Shown: in pieces, positions 10,551-20,716 of the stretch
Numbering within the stretch: position 1 is the first letter of the stretch
Layout: each line of letters starts with the position of its first letter
Assembly (NCBI GenBank): GCA_010015675.1
Contig: ML977039.1
Span: 27,693 to 91,692 of the forward strand
Direction: 5' to 3'
Length of the DNA: 64,000 nucleotides
From: Byssothecium circinans
Taxonomy: Eukaryota > Ascomycota > Dothideomycetes > Pleosporales > Massarinaceae
Program-made: the position numbers and the translations under genes
Notes under the pieces: generated by a model
Seen by the model: only the letters and a program-made list of their open reading frames with translations
Database searches by the model: none
Told to the model about the DNA's origin: nothing

Positions 10551-11030
10551 GTGAGCGGGCAGGCCAGCGGCTTCGGCAGCGTTCTTCAACTCTTTATAGG
10601 AGGGCTTAGTGTTACGCCAGCCAGAGCGGCGGCCATTTATCATCGTCGGAGTCATCGAGGAGGAAGCCTGTGCGGTCGCGTGCGTACACAAGAAGCTGAG
10701 ACTGAGGCGGCGCGCAGAACGCACGAAAACAACCCGGCCGCTCCTCCGGAATGTCTTCGTGACGGGCTTTCGGTGAATCGGCCACTCCCGTTGCAGCTGT
10801 CCGAGGCCGCTTGCTATTGGTCAGTTGCCGGGCTAAACTTGAGCTACCATTCCGTATGGCGACCGCGATGGCTTTTCCAGGCGGTCCCGCTTACAGTGTT
10901 GATGGCTGAGTCAATATTCTTCAGCATGGTCGCGTTGAATGGCATGGCAACCCACTAAGATTACCTTGGAAAGGCTACCACAATAATGGAAGCTAGAGGA
11001 CATGTATTTTTACATGTCGAGACAGAGCCC
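10551..11030. other. Intergenic, no gene seen
   Basis: Spacer between the acylphosphatase 3' end and the alternative oxidase leader, both on the minus strand. No Aod-type CGG-N7-CGG pair was identified in the part inspected. No RNA gene seen. Confidence 0.5.
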
Positions 11031-11458
11031 TTACTTTACATTGAAACTGCCCTCGCCCGACTTGGTGGAAATGCCCGAGTGTTCGACGCCCTTTACGCTT
11101 GCTGCGGATGGGCCCTTGTTAATGTGCTCCACAAACTCTTTGATGGCATCCGGACTGCCTTGGGCTTCGCCCTGAACCTTCTCTCGTCAGCAGGTACACC
11201 TATGGGCTGCGCGGAGCCGCGAGCGTACCGTTCCGTCCAATGCATTCGTTACGTAGCCCGTGACTCCAATGCTCTTGGCTTGCTTGCTGGTGAACGACCT
11301 GAAGTTGACGCCCTGCACGTCGCCGGTAACCTGTCCACCCAGGTAAACAATCCATCATGGGTCATTGTATCAGAATGAGCCGCACCTTGAAGGAGATCTG
11401 GATGCTGTTAACAAACCTCCGTCATCGGGAAACCAGCCCTTACTCGCTTGTCAGACAT
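11031..11458 (-). CDS. Acylphosphatase
   Basis: Very small enzyme (92 aa) that hydrolyses the carboxyl-phosphate bond of acylphosphates. Four exons: 11458-11444, 11397-11386, 11330-11229 and 11180-11031, with introns of 46, 55 and 48 nt. The first two exons give only MSDKR and ISFK. The third encodes VTGDVQGVNFRSF with the phosphate-binding Arg, and GYVTNALDG with the catalytic Asn; the fourth gives KVQGEAQGS as in the family. Total length and motif spacing match acylphosphatases, and every junction is in phase with GT-AG ends. The gene is easily missed because no single exon exceeds 150 nt. Cytosolic location is assumed from the lack of a signal peptide. Confidence 0.9.
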
Positions 11459-12213
11459 TCTGGCTGCTTGGGAGAAGAAGCGCTTCATCAATCAACCTAG
11501 CAATTGCAGTGGACGACGGTGCAGAATGCATGTATGGTCTGCGAAACGTTGGTCAGGCGTAGAGACGCAGAGACGCAGAAACGACGTCATGGTGATCCCG
11601 TTGAGCTGAGGCTGCTGAGCTGAGCGACAGCCCTATGAATATTGACGCGCCGTGAAAGGCAGCCTCACACGCGCTAGCCGCGGCCCTGGCTAAGCCGCTA
11701 AGTGGTGACCCTGGTCTGGCGGGGTTGAGCCGGTGACCATTTCCATTATTTCCATTATTTTGGCAGGCAGAGGTACCTTCGATGTTCCCGAGGTCGTATC
11801 CAACGTACCGACTGTGCAGTGCAGTAGCGGTTGCAGTTGGGGACAGAAAAGGCTGCTCGCGCAAAAGGGTGCGAATGCACCGTACCATTCCTTACTCAGG
11901 CACGATGATTCCACCGTGCCCAGGTGAGCCGGAGCTTCGCAAATTGCCGACCCACGCACGCCCGCTAACCCTCTCGTGTTGTTTGTGCTGAAACCTTTAA
12001 TCAAACACCCTCTGCCGCCACTCTACCAAGCCCGCAACCGCAACCACACACGACCGACTCAACCGCACGGCAGCAACGACAACGACAGCGTCTATGGCCG
12101 CTGTGACCCGCCTGCCTGCGTGACCACAGAGCTGCAACATTCACCTCGCTACCCCTCACGCCGCCTGGCCACGTCGCCCCTATCCACCAACATCCCCCCC
12201 CCCCCCCGTAACC
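11459..12213. other. Divergent promoter region
   Basis: Spacer between acylphosphatase (-) and the gene at 12214 (+). It contains a run of 14 C (12194-12207) ending 6 bp before that gene's ATG, unusual for a leader. No other feature recognised. Confidence 0.6.
12194..12207 (+). repeat. C14 homopolymer before start codon
   Basis: Fourteen C in a row ending 6 bp before the ATG at 12214. Homopolymer length may be a sequencing uncertainty or a polymorphic leader element. Confidence 0.85.
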
Positions 12214-13767
12214 ATGGAGACGACGCCCTCCCCGCCGCCGGAGCGTTGCTTGTCGCCAGACCCGTGGATTTCGCCGTCACTTGCACTCAATGCCGTCCCA
12301 CAGCTCGACCGCTCCGTCTCCACGGCCTCCTCGGTGTCATCAGTGTCCGGCCGCTCCGCCAGCTCGCGCCTCTCAGACAGCGGCATACCCGGGCGGAGGA
12401 GAGGATACATGCGCCCCGAAGGCACCGAGTTCTCACAGTCGGCCAAGAACAGGGAGAGCGTTATGAATCTAGGCACAATTGCCCATTTGCAGTACTACTT
12501 TGCAAGAACTGGCTTGCTGGATGAGGCTACAGGCCGTGTTGCAAAGAAGCGGAAGAACGGCTCGCGCACCGCCAGCGGATCAGAGCGGCCGCTTTCTGGC
12601 ATCGAAGGCGAAATGGCCACACTTTCCGTCTCGGGCGTGGACCAGCTGGGCGACGGCTTAGTGGAGTCGCCCATCGACGATGCGGCTTCGGTCAACTGGG
12701 AAGAGAACGAACCCATGATGCTCCCGCCCACGGTCAGCACTTACAAGAACAACCCCGTCTACGTGCCCCCGCCTCCCGACATGACGATTCTGCGACGCGA
12801 GCTGCGAGAGTCGCTGGAAGAAAGTGCAAAGCATCTTCGGGAGCTGGAGAAAGGTTTTGGGATGACCATGGCGGCTAGCAACGGGCATAATAGGGCAGAA
12901 GCCAGTGACGCGAATACTGCAGGAACAGCTCCCGACGGTGCTGGATCTCGACAGTCGGCCGATGCACCGGGCTGGCATCAGATTCAGGGTCTAAACTTGC
13001 TCGATGTCACTACATTGGCCATTCGAGCCGCGAAGAACTACTACACCGCGCACGAAGATCCCCAGCGACTCTACGCCATCCGATCCGAGCGTGCAATCCG
13101 CAAAGAGCTCTACGATGTGCTGGAAGTGCTCAAACGTCTCGCCATCCGCAATTTCGCAAACGGAGTGCAGCCATCCGAGACGTCCAACATCACAGAGTGG
13201 GTTGAGGGGATCGGCAAACTGCTCGACACGGAAGAAGAGATGGAGCGTGCAGAGCAAGAAGAGAGAGATAGCTGGGCGTGGCTGGATGGAGACTGGACTG
13301 GCCGGGAAAGAGAGCGCGAGCTGCTGTTCCTGAGGTCATTCGATAGCAGCCCGCAGCCATTGCCAGACTGGACCGACCCCAATGGCGCAGAGTTGCCGAC
13401 GCCCTTCCTCGCCCACCTGCAGACTGGCCTGCGGCTAGTCCACCTGCACAATGCTCTCGTCAAAAAGTCCAGGCGACAGTTTGAAGAGATCAAGCAGTAC
13501 CACACGGACACGGCAAAGCCGTACCGCTGCGCCGACAACCTTCGCTACTGGGCCAAGGCAGCCGAGCTGCGCTGGGACGTGAAGCTCGACGTGGATGCGA
13601 TGGGCGTCGTGCATGGCACCGAGGCTGGAGCTTGGGTCAAGTTCGATGCTGCGCTACTCAAGTGGAGCCAAGGGGTGCGCGAGGAGTTGATGAAGGAGTG
13701 GAAGCAGCAGAAGAGTCAGACCAAGACGCCGACGCTACAGATCGACACCGAGTACGAAGCTGTGTAG
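12214..13767 (+). CDS. Conserved fungal protein, function unknown
   Basis: Intronless frame of 517 codons. The first 60 residues are Ser/Pro-rich and likely disordered. A conserved-looking block NLGTIAHLQYYFARTGLLD (residues about 85-103) is followed by linker sequence, then a mainly helical region from about residue 250 to 500 rich in Trp, Leu and charged residues (for example LLDVTTLAIRAAKNYYTAHE and WAWLDGDWTGRERERELLFL). I see no signal peptide, membrane segment or catalytic motif. I recognise the general type as a widespread fungal hypothetical protein but cannot assign a role. The start ATG has a favourable context (ACCATGG). Confidence 0.8.
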   Translation: METTPSPPPERCLSPDPWISPSLALNAVPQLDRSVSTASSVSSVSGRSASSRLSDSGIPGRRRGYMRPEGTEFSQSAKNRESVMNLGTIAHLQYYFARTGLLDEATGRVAKKRKNGSRTASGSERPLSGIEGEMATLSVSGVDQLGDGLVESPIDDAASVNWEENEPMMLPPTVSTYKNNPVYVPPPPDMTILRRELRESLEESAKHLRELEKGFGMTMAASNGHNRAEASDANTAGTAPDGAGSRQSADAPGWHQIQGLNLLDVTTLAIRAAKNYYTAHEDPQRLYAIRSERAIRKELYDVLEVLKRLAIRNFANGVQPSETSNITEWVEGIGKLLDTEEEMERAEQEERDSWAWLDGDWTGRERERELLFLRSFDSSPQPLPDWTDPNGAELPTPFLAHLQTGLRLVHLHNALVKKSRRQFEEIKQYHTDTAKPYRCADNLRYWAKAAELRWDVKLDVDAMGVVHGTEAGAWVKFDAALLKWSQGVREELMKEWKQQKSQTKTPTLQIDTEYEAV

Positions 13768-14389
13768 TTTGCCCCCTTCCTTTCTGTTATAAGTCCTAAT
13801 TTGTACACGATGCATCCGACACATGACGATTCTTCCGCTCTGCGTATTCCTTTCAGAGCAGCCGCAAGCCAGATACCCCACCTGCATATCACCTGTATCT
13901 ATCCTGTACATAGCAATCCAGTAATAGCACGACTACTCCGTAGAGGCAGTTGTATGATATATATCGTGATCACAGCCACACACGCCAGGTGTTTGAGATA
14001 GCGTGCGGATGCCAGGAATGGCTTGCAATCTCTGGTTGGGCGCAGGGGCATGGAGTCGCTCCGCTGAGACGCCACACGTTCGGGCCAAAACGGCCTCATC
14101 ACCAGTAGCAGACTGGACGCAGCGCTCCTCTGAGATGAGAGGACGTGTGCCCGCCTCCCGCTATGGAGTATGAAGGCCTGTTGAGTGCTGCTGTGTTGAC
14201 GAAACAACCTTATTATTGAACAATCCAATCCAATCCGACGCGCCCAAGCACAGGGACGCGCACCACCATCACACACGCACAGCCGCGCGACATTCTGATT
14301 CTTGTCTGCGGACGCATCAAAGTCATACATGCTCCCCTCTGCCATCCCATTTTCCCCGGCCACAGCCTAACCAAGTTGCACTGTCAAGC
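13768..14389. other. Intergenic, no gene seen
   Basis: 3' end of the preceding gene and promoter/leader of the KAR9-family gene, both on the plus strand. Direct repeat AATCCAATCC near 14220. No RNA gene seen. Confidence 0.5.
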
Positions 14390-14401
14390 ATGTCCCAATG
14401 A
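14390..14401 (+). promoter_or_regulatory. Three-codon uORF overlapping the KAR9-family start
   Basis: ATG TCC CAA TGA begins 8 nt before the main ATG, and its stop overlaps that ATG in the tetranucleotide ATGA (14398-14401). Ribosomes would have to leak past it or re-initiate after it, so translation of the downstream frame could be damped. The effect is inference; the arrangement is directly visible. Confidence 0.6.
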
Positions 14402-17400
14402 ACAGTCCTCGCGCGCCCTCGCTCTCGCTCTCGCTCCTGTCCTCGTCCTTGTCCTCGTCGTCGACTCCGCTGCCCGCGTCCGCTGAGGTAGCAGGTGCAG
14501 CCCCGACGTCAACGCCAACGTCAACGTCAACGTCAACACCACCGACCTCAACACACACCGCAACACCCTCGACACATACACACCCATCGACACCCACGCC
14601 CACGCCCACGTCGACACCCACACCCACACCCCCAGCCGTCTCGACGCCGCCCACGCCGCCGCGCCTCGACACCAGCCGCAAGCTTGCGCGCAACGTGTCG
14701 CCGGGCCTGCTGGCCCGCATGAAATTTCTCAACCAGCACCAGCCCCCCGACACCGCCCGCCCGCCGCCGCCGGCCTCCATCGGCCGCATCTCAGAGCACA
14801 AGATCCGCGAGCTCGACGACTTCCACCGCGACCGCAGCGTGCGCGTCCAACGCCGCGGCACCACCTGGAGCGCCTCGGCCAGCCAGGCCAGCACGCCGCT
14901 GATCCCGCAGCTCACGGGCGAGAGCGTGCCGGCCCTGGCCATGGACCAGAGCCCGCCGCCCGGCTTCGAGAGCGACCGCAGCAGCTTCGTGAGCACCAGC
15001 GACAAAGTCGTACCCTCCGACTCCGAGGCCAGCGACGCGCTGAACGAGGACACGCAGAAATACCGCCTGCCCGACATCACCAAGACGAAGAGCCTCACCC
15101 AGTCCATCGCCGAAGCACCACCCCCCGCTGCCGCCGATGAACAGCCGTCCCGTCCCCCCACGCCGCCGCCGAAAGACACACCGCCCGCAGAAGAGCCCTC
15201 CGTGCTGGACAGCGAGAATGCCATCGACGTCGAGGCTTACTTCCAGCGCCGCCACTTCTCTCGCGCCAACTCCATCTACACCCTTTCCCGCCTCAGCTTC
15301 ACCAACCAGATCCAGCAACTGACCTCCATCACCCTCCCGCCGCCAGACTCGCTCTCGTCTGAGATCTCCGCCCTTCCATCGTCGACAGCCGCCGCGCGGG
15401 CTTTGCACGGCGCCGCAAGTCGCATACGGCTATGGATGGCCAAGGCTTCCGAAGTCCTCCATGGCCTCGACGCCGAAGACGACGTGGATTGGGCTGCGGC
15501 TGCGGGAAGGGAAGGCCTGGCAGAGGTGGACGCGGCGATTGGCAAGTTCGAGGGGCTGGTCAATGTCTACATCACCGCCATCGAAGACCTGCAGGCGCGG
15601 TCAGACATTTCGTCTCTTCCCGCCCGAGACTTGACAACGCTGGTGACGCAGATGGAAGAGGTGGTCAGCAGCTGGTCCAAGATCAAGCGCACCCTCAAGG
15701 ACATCAAGGCTCAAGTGGAGATTGCCATGGAGTGGGAAGAGCTGTGGAACATAGTCCTAGGCGAGATTGGCCTCGAGATTGAGAACCTCAGTCGGCTCGT
15801 CTTCGAAATGGAGGAGCGACGTCACCGCGCCATCAGTGACTCCGTTGCCGAGAGCGCGGAGAAGTTTGACATTGCAGAGCTCGAGACAATCGTCGAAGAA
15901 ACGCCGCGTCAGCAGCCCAGGCTGCAGACCAACCGCTTGAGCATGCCACCCTCGCTCTCACTCATGTCCCCCGTCTCGCCCATTCCCCAGATTGAACAGG
16001 AAAATTCAAGGTTGCTCGCTCTGTTTGCCAAACTTCAACCCCTACGCGCCTCGCTCGACTTTTTGCCCATGCGGCTCTCTTCCTTTCACATGCGTGCGAG
16101 TAAAACATTTCCCACCGCATGTGATGATCTGACGAGACGAAAGGACCAACTGGAGAAGATGGAAAAGAAGCTTGAGGCCGATGCAGATGCCTTACGTGAA
16201 GAGCTTGGGGAGGATAAGTGGGTGCACAGCTTCCGCCAGGCTGGCAGCAAGGCCATCGCCATGTACGACTCGCTCATGAAGAGCATCCACCGACTGCGCC
16301 AAGCTATCAACGAGGGCGATGACGAAAAGCTTGGTGCTAGGATATCCACCTACAAGGACCGAAGGGAGCATTATCCGCCCGCGATGAAGCGCGTTCTCCA
16401 GCTAATTGACATTGAGATGAAGCATAGATCCACTGTGAATGGTGAGATTCTGCGCATTCAGCAAGACGTCCGACAAAAGGTATCGGACCTCGAGATGGAC
16501 ATGAAAGAGATGGACATGGTTCTGGAAGAGGTTAATGTCACCCGCAAGCTCAGAGACTCGGTTTCGACGGTGCTCTCGGCCCGCACTGACGCTTCATTGG
16601 GTGGCTCTGCCTTCGACACCCCGAACAGCTCTCCCGCCTCAAGTGTCATTGTCAGTCGGAAGAGCAGCGAACACAGAGCGAGCACACCATCTGGAAGGAA
16701 ATCCCGCCAGATGAGCGCGTCGAGTTCAAAGCCCTCCATCCCGGCCAACCGTCGCTATTCCAGTCTGCCGATGGCTACAGGTACAGCACCTCGCAAGTCT
16801 CTAACTGCATCACGTCTAGATACCGTCTCGTCTGCCTATCCTTCTCGCGCCATGTCTAGCACCCCGACACGGAGTATCCGCTCATCCACTCCGGCCTCGG
16901 AAACGGCATCTGGGAAACCTCGTTGGAACGGGAGCACAAATATGCGAGATACAGTCGTCGGCCACAACTTCAAGCCCCTGGCTCTGACCACACCGTCGCC
17001 TCACCGCAAAGTACCACAGACGCCAGATAGATCCCTAAGGAGCGTCTCTAGCCATTCTGCCATTCCTGTTCGAAGTCCACTCGGCCGCTCCTCGGCAATG
17101 TTGCTGCCTCCGACAGCCCTGCCAGCATCCACTATGCCAGCACAACAGCCTGGAGCTCGGCGTCCGCTGGCAAGTCCAATGCAGTCACCCTCTACGCCTG
17201 CAAGAAACAAAGTTTCAACACCAGGCTCTTCCTCACTTTCCGTCGGGACGCCCACATCCTCCCGTCGGGTGCAAATTGCCGAACCAGAAGGCAGCGGGGT
17301 GGGCAACGAGGAAAGCCCAGTCACGCGTCGGACTACACGACCTTCCAGTGCAATGAATAGCCGTCGTAGCAGCATGCTCCCTACGCCGAAGCAACGCACT

Positions 17401-17547
17401 ACTAGCGGCTCAAGCATCCCCAACACCACCACTCCTGGCCGAAGCACTAGCAGACTCAGCAACATCGAAGAAGGCGGCCGTAAGAGCAAGCTTGGTATTG
17501 CAAGTGGGCGGAAATCCAGTTTGGAAACCAGGCAGATGTGGAGATGA
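14398..17547 (+). CDS. KAR9-family spindle-positioning protein
   Basis: Intronless, 1049 aa. Residues 1-250 are low complexity (Thr/Pro/Ser repeats from tandem ACGTCA and CCCACG units). Residues about 275-720 form the helical KAR9-type domain, starting FQRRHFSRANSIYTLSRLSF and including WSKIKRTLKDIK and EWEELWNIVLGEIG. The C-terminal 300 residues are basic and Ser/Pro-rich with two S-x-I-P motifs, SAIP (887-890) and SSIP (1005-1008), the signature by which proteins bind EB1/Bim1 at microtubule plus ends. In yeast Kar9 links Bim1 to myosin-driven transport on actin to orient the spindle. The family call is confident; EB1 binding is inferred from the motifs. Confidence 0.85.
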   Translation: MNSPRAPSLSLSLLSSSLSSSSTPLPASAEVAGAAPTSTPTSTSTSTPPTSTHTATPSTHTHPSTPTPTPTSTPTPTPPAVSTPPTPPRLDTSRKLARNVSPGLLARMKFLNQHQPPDTARPPPPASIGRISEHKIRELDDFHRDRSVRVQRRGTTWSASASQASTPLIPQLTGESVPALAMDQSPPPGFESDRSSFVSTSDKVVPSDSEASDALNEDTQKYRLPDITKTKSLTQSIAEAPPPAAADEQPSRPPTPPPKDTPPAEEPSVLDSENAIDVEAYFQRRHFSRANSIYTLSRLSFTNQIQQLTSITLPPPDSLSSEISALPSSTAAARALHGAASRIRLWMAKASEVLHGLDAEDDVDWAAAAGREGLAEVDAAIGKFEGLVNVYITAIEDLQARSDISSLPARDLTTLVTQMEEVVSSWSKIKRTLKDIKAQVEIAMEWEELWNIVLGEIGLEIENLSRLVFEMEERRHRAISDSVAESAEKFDIAELETIVEETPRQQPRLQTNRLSMPPSLSLMSPVSPIPQIEQENSRLLALFAKLQPLRASLDFLPMRLSSFHMRASKTFPTACDDLTRRKDQLEKMEKKLEADADALREELGEDKWVHSFRQAGSKAIAMYDSLMKSIHRLRQAINEGDDEKLGARISTYKDRREHYPPAMKRVLQLIDIEMKHRSTVNGEILRIQQDVRQKVSDLEMDMKEMDMVLEEVNVTRKLRDSVSTVLSARTDASLGGSAFDTPNSSPASSVIVSRKSSEHRASTPSGRKSRQMSASSSKPSIPANRRYSSLPMATGTAPRKSLTASRLDTVSSAYPSRAMSSTPTRSIRSSTPASETASGKPRWNGSTNMRDTVVGHNFKPLALTTPSPHRKVPQTPDRSLRSVSSHSAIPVRSPLGRSSAMLLPPTALPASTMPAQQPGARRPLASPMQSPSTPARNKVSTPGSSSLSVGTPTSSRRVQIAEPEGSGVGNEESPVTRRTTRPSSAMNSRRSSMLPTPKQRTTSGSSIPNTTTPGRSTSRLSNIEEGGRKSKLGIASGRKSSLETRQMWR

Positions 17548-17923
17548 TTACGTGTATTGTATAGTCTTCTTTCGTTTGCCTCTCTTTCATGCGGCTGCCT
17601 TTTGCAGTGCATCCGTTTTCGGTCTCGTCCGGGGGAATGTGACATTTTCTCGGTCTGTATCCTATCCATTTACTTCATATTGGCGTTAGTGTAGGAAAGC
17701 TTGTTGTAGGAAGCTATACCCAGGTTTCTGTATTCGCTACAAATTTCTGCTGTTCCATACTTCAGTAATCTGCACCATCAACCAACTTTGCATCTCTCCG
17801 CCAAGCTGTCTCAGGGGAAAGAACAAAATGAACCACTAGTCTGCAGACCTGTAAGCACACAAAGCGCCCGTCGAGTAAATCATAGTTGTCTCTTAAATTT
17901 TCTACTCTCGACTGCACATTGCT
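17548..17923. other. Convergent 3' region
   Basis: Spacer between the KAR9-family gene (+) and the Zn2Cys6 gene (-), holding both 3' ends. No gene seen. Confidence 0.6.
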
Positions 17924-20280
17924 TCAGATTGCAAAATTAATCATACCAGACGGAGTGTCCCACAAAGCTTCCCAGGAAAAGTCGAATGCGTTCGGATCCA
18001 GTAAATCTGATAGAAGGAGTGACGGGTCATCGTCCAGTGTATCATTGCCAGCGTTAGTGCCGCCATAGACGTCCGGGGGCTCTTCAGCTTGAGGTGCCGC
18101 AGTTAACGACGCAACTTTGGAGACAGAGTCAGAGCATCGCTCAAGACAGTAGTTGGCAATCTATAGGAAATATTAGCATGGTTCTCTGCAGACAGCCGCT
18201 TGCAGTGTGCTTTGCGTATCTATACAGCGTACGAAATTACACACGTACATCCCAGTCATAATCATCGCGTGCATGGCGGATATGTTCCATCGCGCGTTGG
18301 AGCTGCGATACAGACGCGTTTCGTGCTTCTACGTTCTCGTTCTCGACGCTGCAGCGGAGGGATACCTGAAATCACGATAAGGTTAGCAGATGGGTGTTTA
18401 ATTAAGGGAGATGACAACGGTACCGTAACCGCATGGACCTGTAGCAGTCAGTAACGATTCTAATAAACGATAGTGCCGGGACACGGGGGAAAGATAAATC
18501 AGTCATGTCTCTCGTAGTAAAGGATTCTTGGGAAACAGGTCAGACGAATTGTTTTGTAAAGCTTATCCAAGTTGGGTACAATACGTAGTACTTGACCCAA
18601 AGAGATATGTCTTATACATTGGTCGATTCCCCAGGTAACCTCTCTGCGAGAGACTTTTCCTTCACTTACAAGTAAATGCGTGGCGTAGGGAAACCAGAAA
18701 TCGAGGAATTGGCTCTGTTCCAACCAAAGTACAAACTCCAGTACGGCAGAAGAAGAAGCACGCAGCTCGTCTAGCCTGGCCTTCTCAAGCCCAGCATCAC
18801 CCGCCAATATAGCCGCACGCAGAGTGACCCGGTTGAGAAGAAGACGCATGGAGAGAAAGCAAAACCAGAGGTTGCTTGATCCCGGTTTCTTCGGGAGCGG
18901 CAGCCACTCCGGAAGTTCACGTTCTAGTTCGTTCAGTCTCAACTTCAATCGGTCGACCGAGTCAGACAGTGCCACGCGATCCGGTTCAATCTCATATACT
19001 AGAGGTAATATTTCCCCCAAAAGCTCGGTAAGCCCACACAGATGAACGAAGCACGTGGTCGCGTATTTCTGCGTGGTCGTCGGCCTAGCAGGAACAAGCA
19101 TCTCGAGCGTCGGTTTTGGCACATCGTAAAAGCGTTTCGATGTGTGGGGGAGTACGCCGTACGCAATACTGCTCCAGTAGTCCGTAATAAGTACGCCCCA
19201 CCACAATCTGATTCGGATCGACTTCTCATGCGCGGTTATCTGGAGAAGCGTCAAGATAAACCAATGGCGAGGGGGACGGATTGAAACGTACATTCCACAT
19301 GGAGGGATCACGATGCAGCCCAAAACTCTGCGCAAGAGACACAGTACGTCCGCAAAGTGTAATGTTGCTAATAATGGAAACACTTGGGCGGCCAATCTGA
19401 TCAAGTATGGCCGAGGATACAGTTGCCATGCTTGGACTCAAGAAGTCTTCCAAGACGGCACTAATGGCCTGCAAACGTCAACATCCTGATCAGTATGTAC
19501 CCATGGAGGACAGCTCACCTTGTTCCAGACGTAGTGCATATCGGGTCTTGGATGCATCTTGAGAGTATCGGAGAAAGCCCAGTGGGCTAAACCCATGGCA
19601 TACACGACGCACAGCACATTGTTGGGCAGCTTTTCAGTTTGACCGCTGCGAACAAGGACGCATGTTTGATTGTCGAGGACGGGAAAGCTTGGATGCACAT
19701 GATCGATATAGAGATCAAGTATCTCGCGCTTGAACGGCCCAGCGAGCTGTTGAATGATTTCCAGCTGTTCTCTCCCAGCACCAAGCTCGGGAGCAAGGCC
19801 TGTGCGAAAGCGCGGCACCGTGAGATATACAATGGGATCCTTGACGTCACGGGATAGAGTCTGGTATGGCTGTGAGGCTGATGCGTCAGTCGTCGGGTGG
19901 TTTGCGATGTGTCGCTGCAAGATATCGACGTCCTCTGCGATATGGGGGGCGAGGATGATGCTCGCAGATGGATGACTGGATGACTTGTGTAGGATGGGTA
20001 CCGAGCTGGAGCGGAGTGGGACGTCTCCATTGTCATGGTTGCTCAGTCGCCGTCGCTTCGAAGTTTGGCGAGAACCGCCTTCGCTGGGCGATGTTTTCGC
20101 GGATTGGTCCACATAATGACACTTTAGGCGTCCTTCTTTGGGCTGCGATGCTGTCCGACACGCGAGGCAGGGCTCACCGGGAATGTCGATATGGCAGCGG
20201 ATCTTGCGTGACCGACAGCGAATGCAAGCTGGAACTCGGTGTGACCGATAGGGACGACTCTGGATGGAACTACTCGCCAT
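17924..20280 (-). CDS. Zn2Cys6 transcription factor
   Basis: Nuclear regulator of 620 aa. The N-terminal binuclear zinc cluster has Cys at 19, 22, 29, 38, 41 and 54 (C-x2-C-x6-C-x8-C-x2-C-x12-C), followed by a basic SKRRRL stretch and the fungal-specific middle homology region. Six exons: 20280-19519, 19468-19292, 19224-18670, 18438-18424, 18365-18249, 18160-17924. Exon 4 is a 15-nt micro-exon encoding VHAVT between LL and VSLRC; it restores the conserved helix and both flanking introns have branch sites. The C terminus is acidic with LLLSDLLDP and FDFSWEALW, resembling an activation segment. Stopping at 18499, where the frame ends if the third intron is ignored, would lose the last 120 residues. 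Target genes unknown. Confidence 0.85.
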
Positions 20281-20716
20281 GAAGCACAGGTTGTCCAGGG
20301 TAGATACAACATGCAGTACTTTGCCTCAAGAGTCGAATCTGGTATAGTTGAGAGGCCAATTCTGGAGTGTTGAAGTGCAGGCTAGAGTCAGTCCGGGTGA
20401 ATGACGAATCACCAGGTCGGCTAACGCGACCGATGCCGCTAAAAACTTCCCGAACCATTCAATCGTTGAATGCTCACCATGCACGGGGATTCGGTGTGGT
20501 GGTGTCATTTCTTACGCGCTTTGGCACCAATAACACTGCGAGAAGAAGAGAAGAGAAGAGAAGAGGTATAGGCATTAAAGGCCTTAGCCAGGCGTTCAAA
20601 GCATAGGCGACCGTGCAAGGGCTGAGCATAGCAATTGATTTAGTGTTGGAGCAATTCTCCCAAGTTTCACATGATCCTTCATTCGAGTTCATATCAATAC
20701 TCATACATGCCCTCAG
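20281..20716. other. Promoter of Zn2Cys6 gene / 3' end of upstream minus-strand gene
   Basis: Spacer with a purine microsatellite of GAAGA-type units at 20540-20566. No gene seen. Confidence 0.6.
20540..20566. repeat. GAAGA-type purine microsatellite
   Basis: Imperfect GAAGA units upstream of the Zn2Cys6 gene. Confidence 0.85.

Noticed and set aside
5488..11458. A functional cluster formed by alcohol oxidase, alternative oxidase and acylphosphatase
   Set aside because: The enzymes act in peroxisome, mitochondrion and cytosol with no shared pathway or regulator; ordinary gene order is the simpler explanation.
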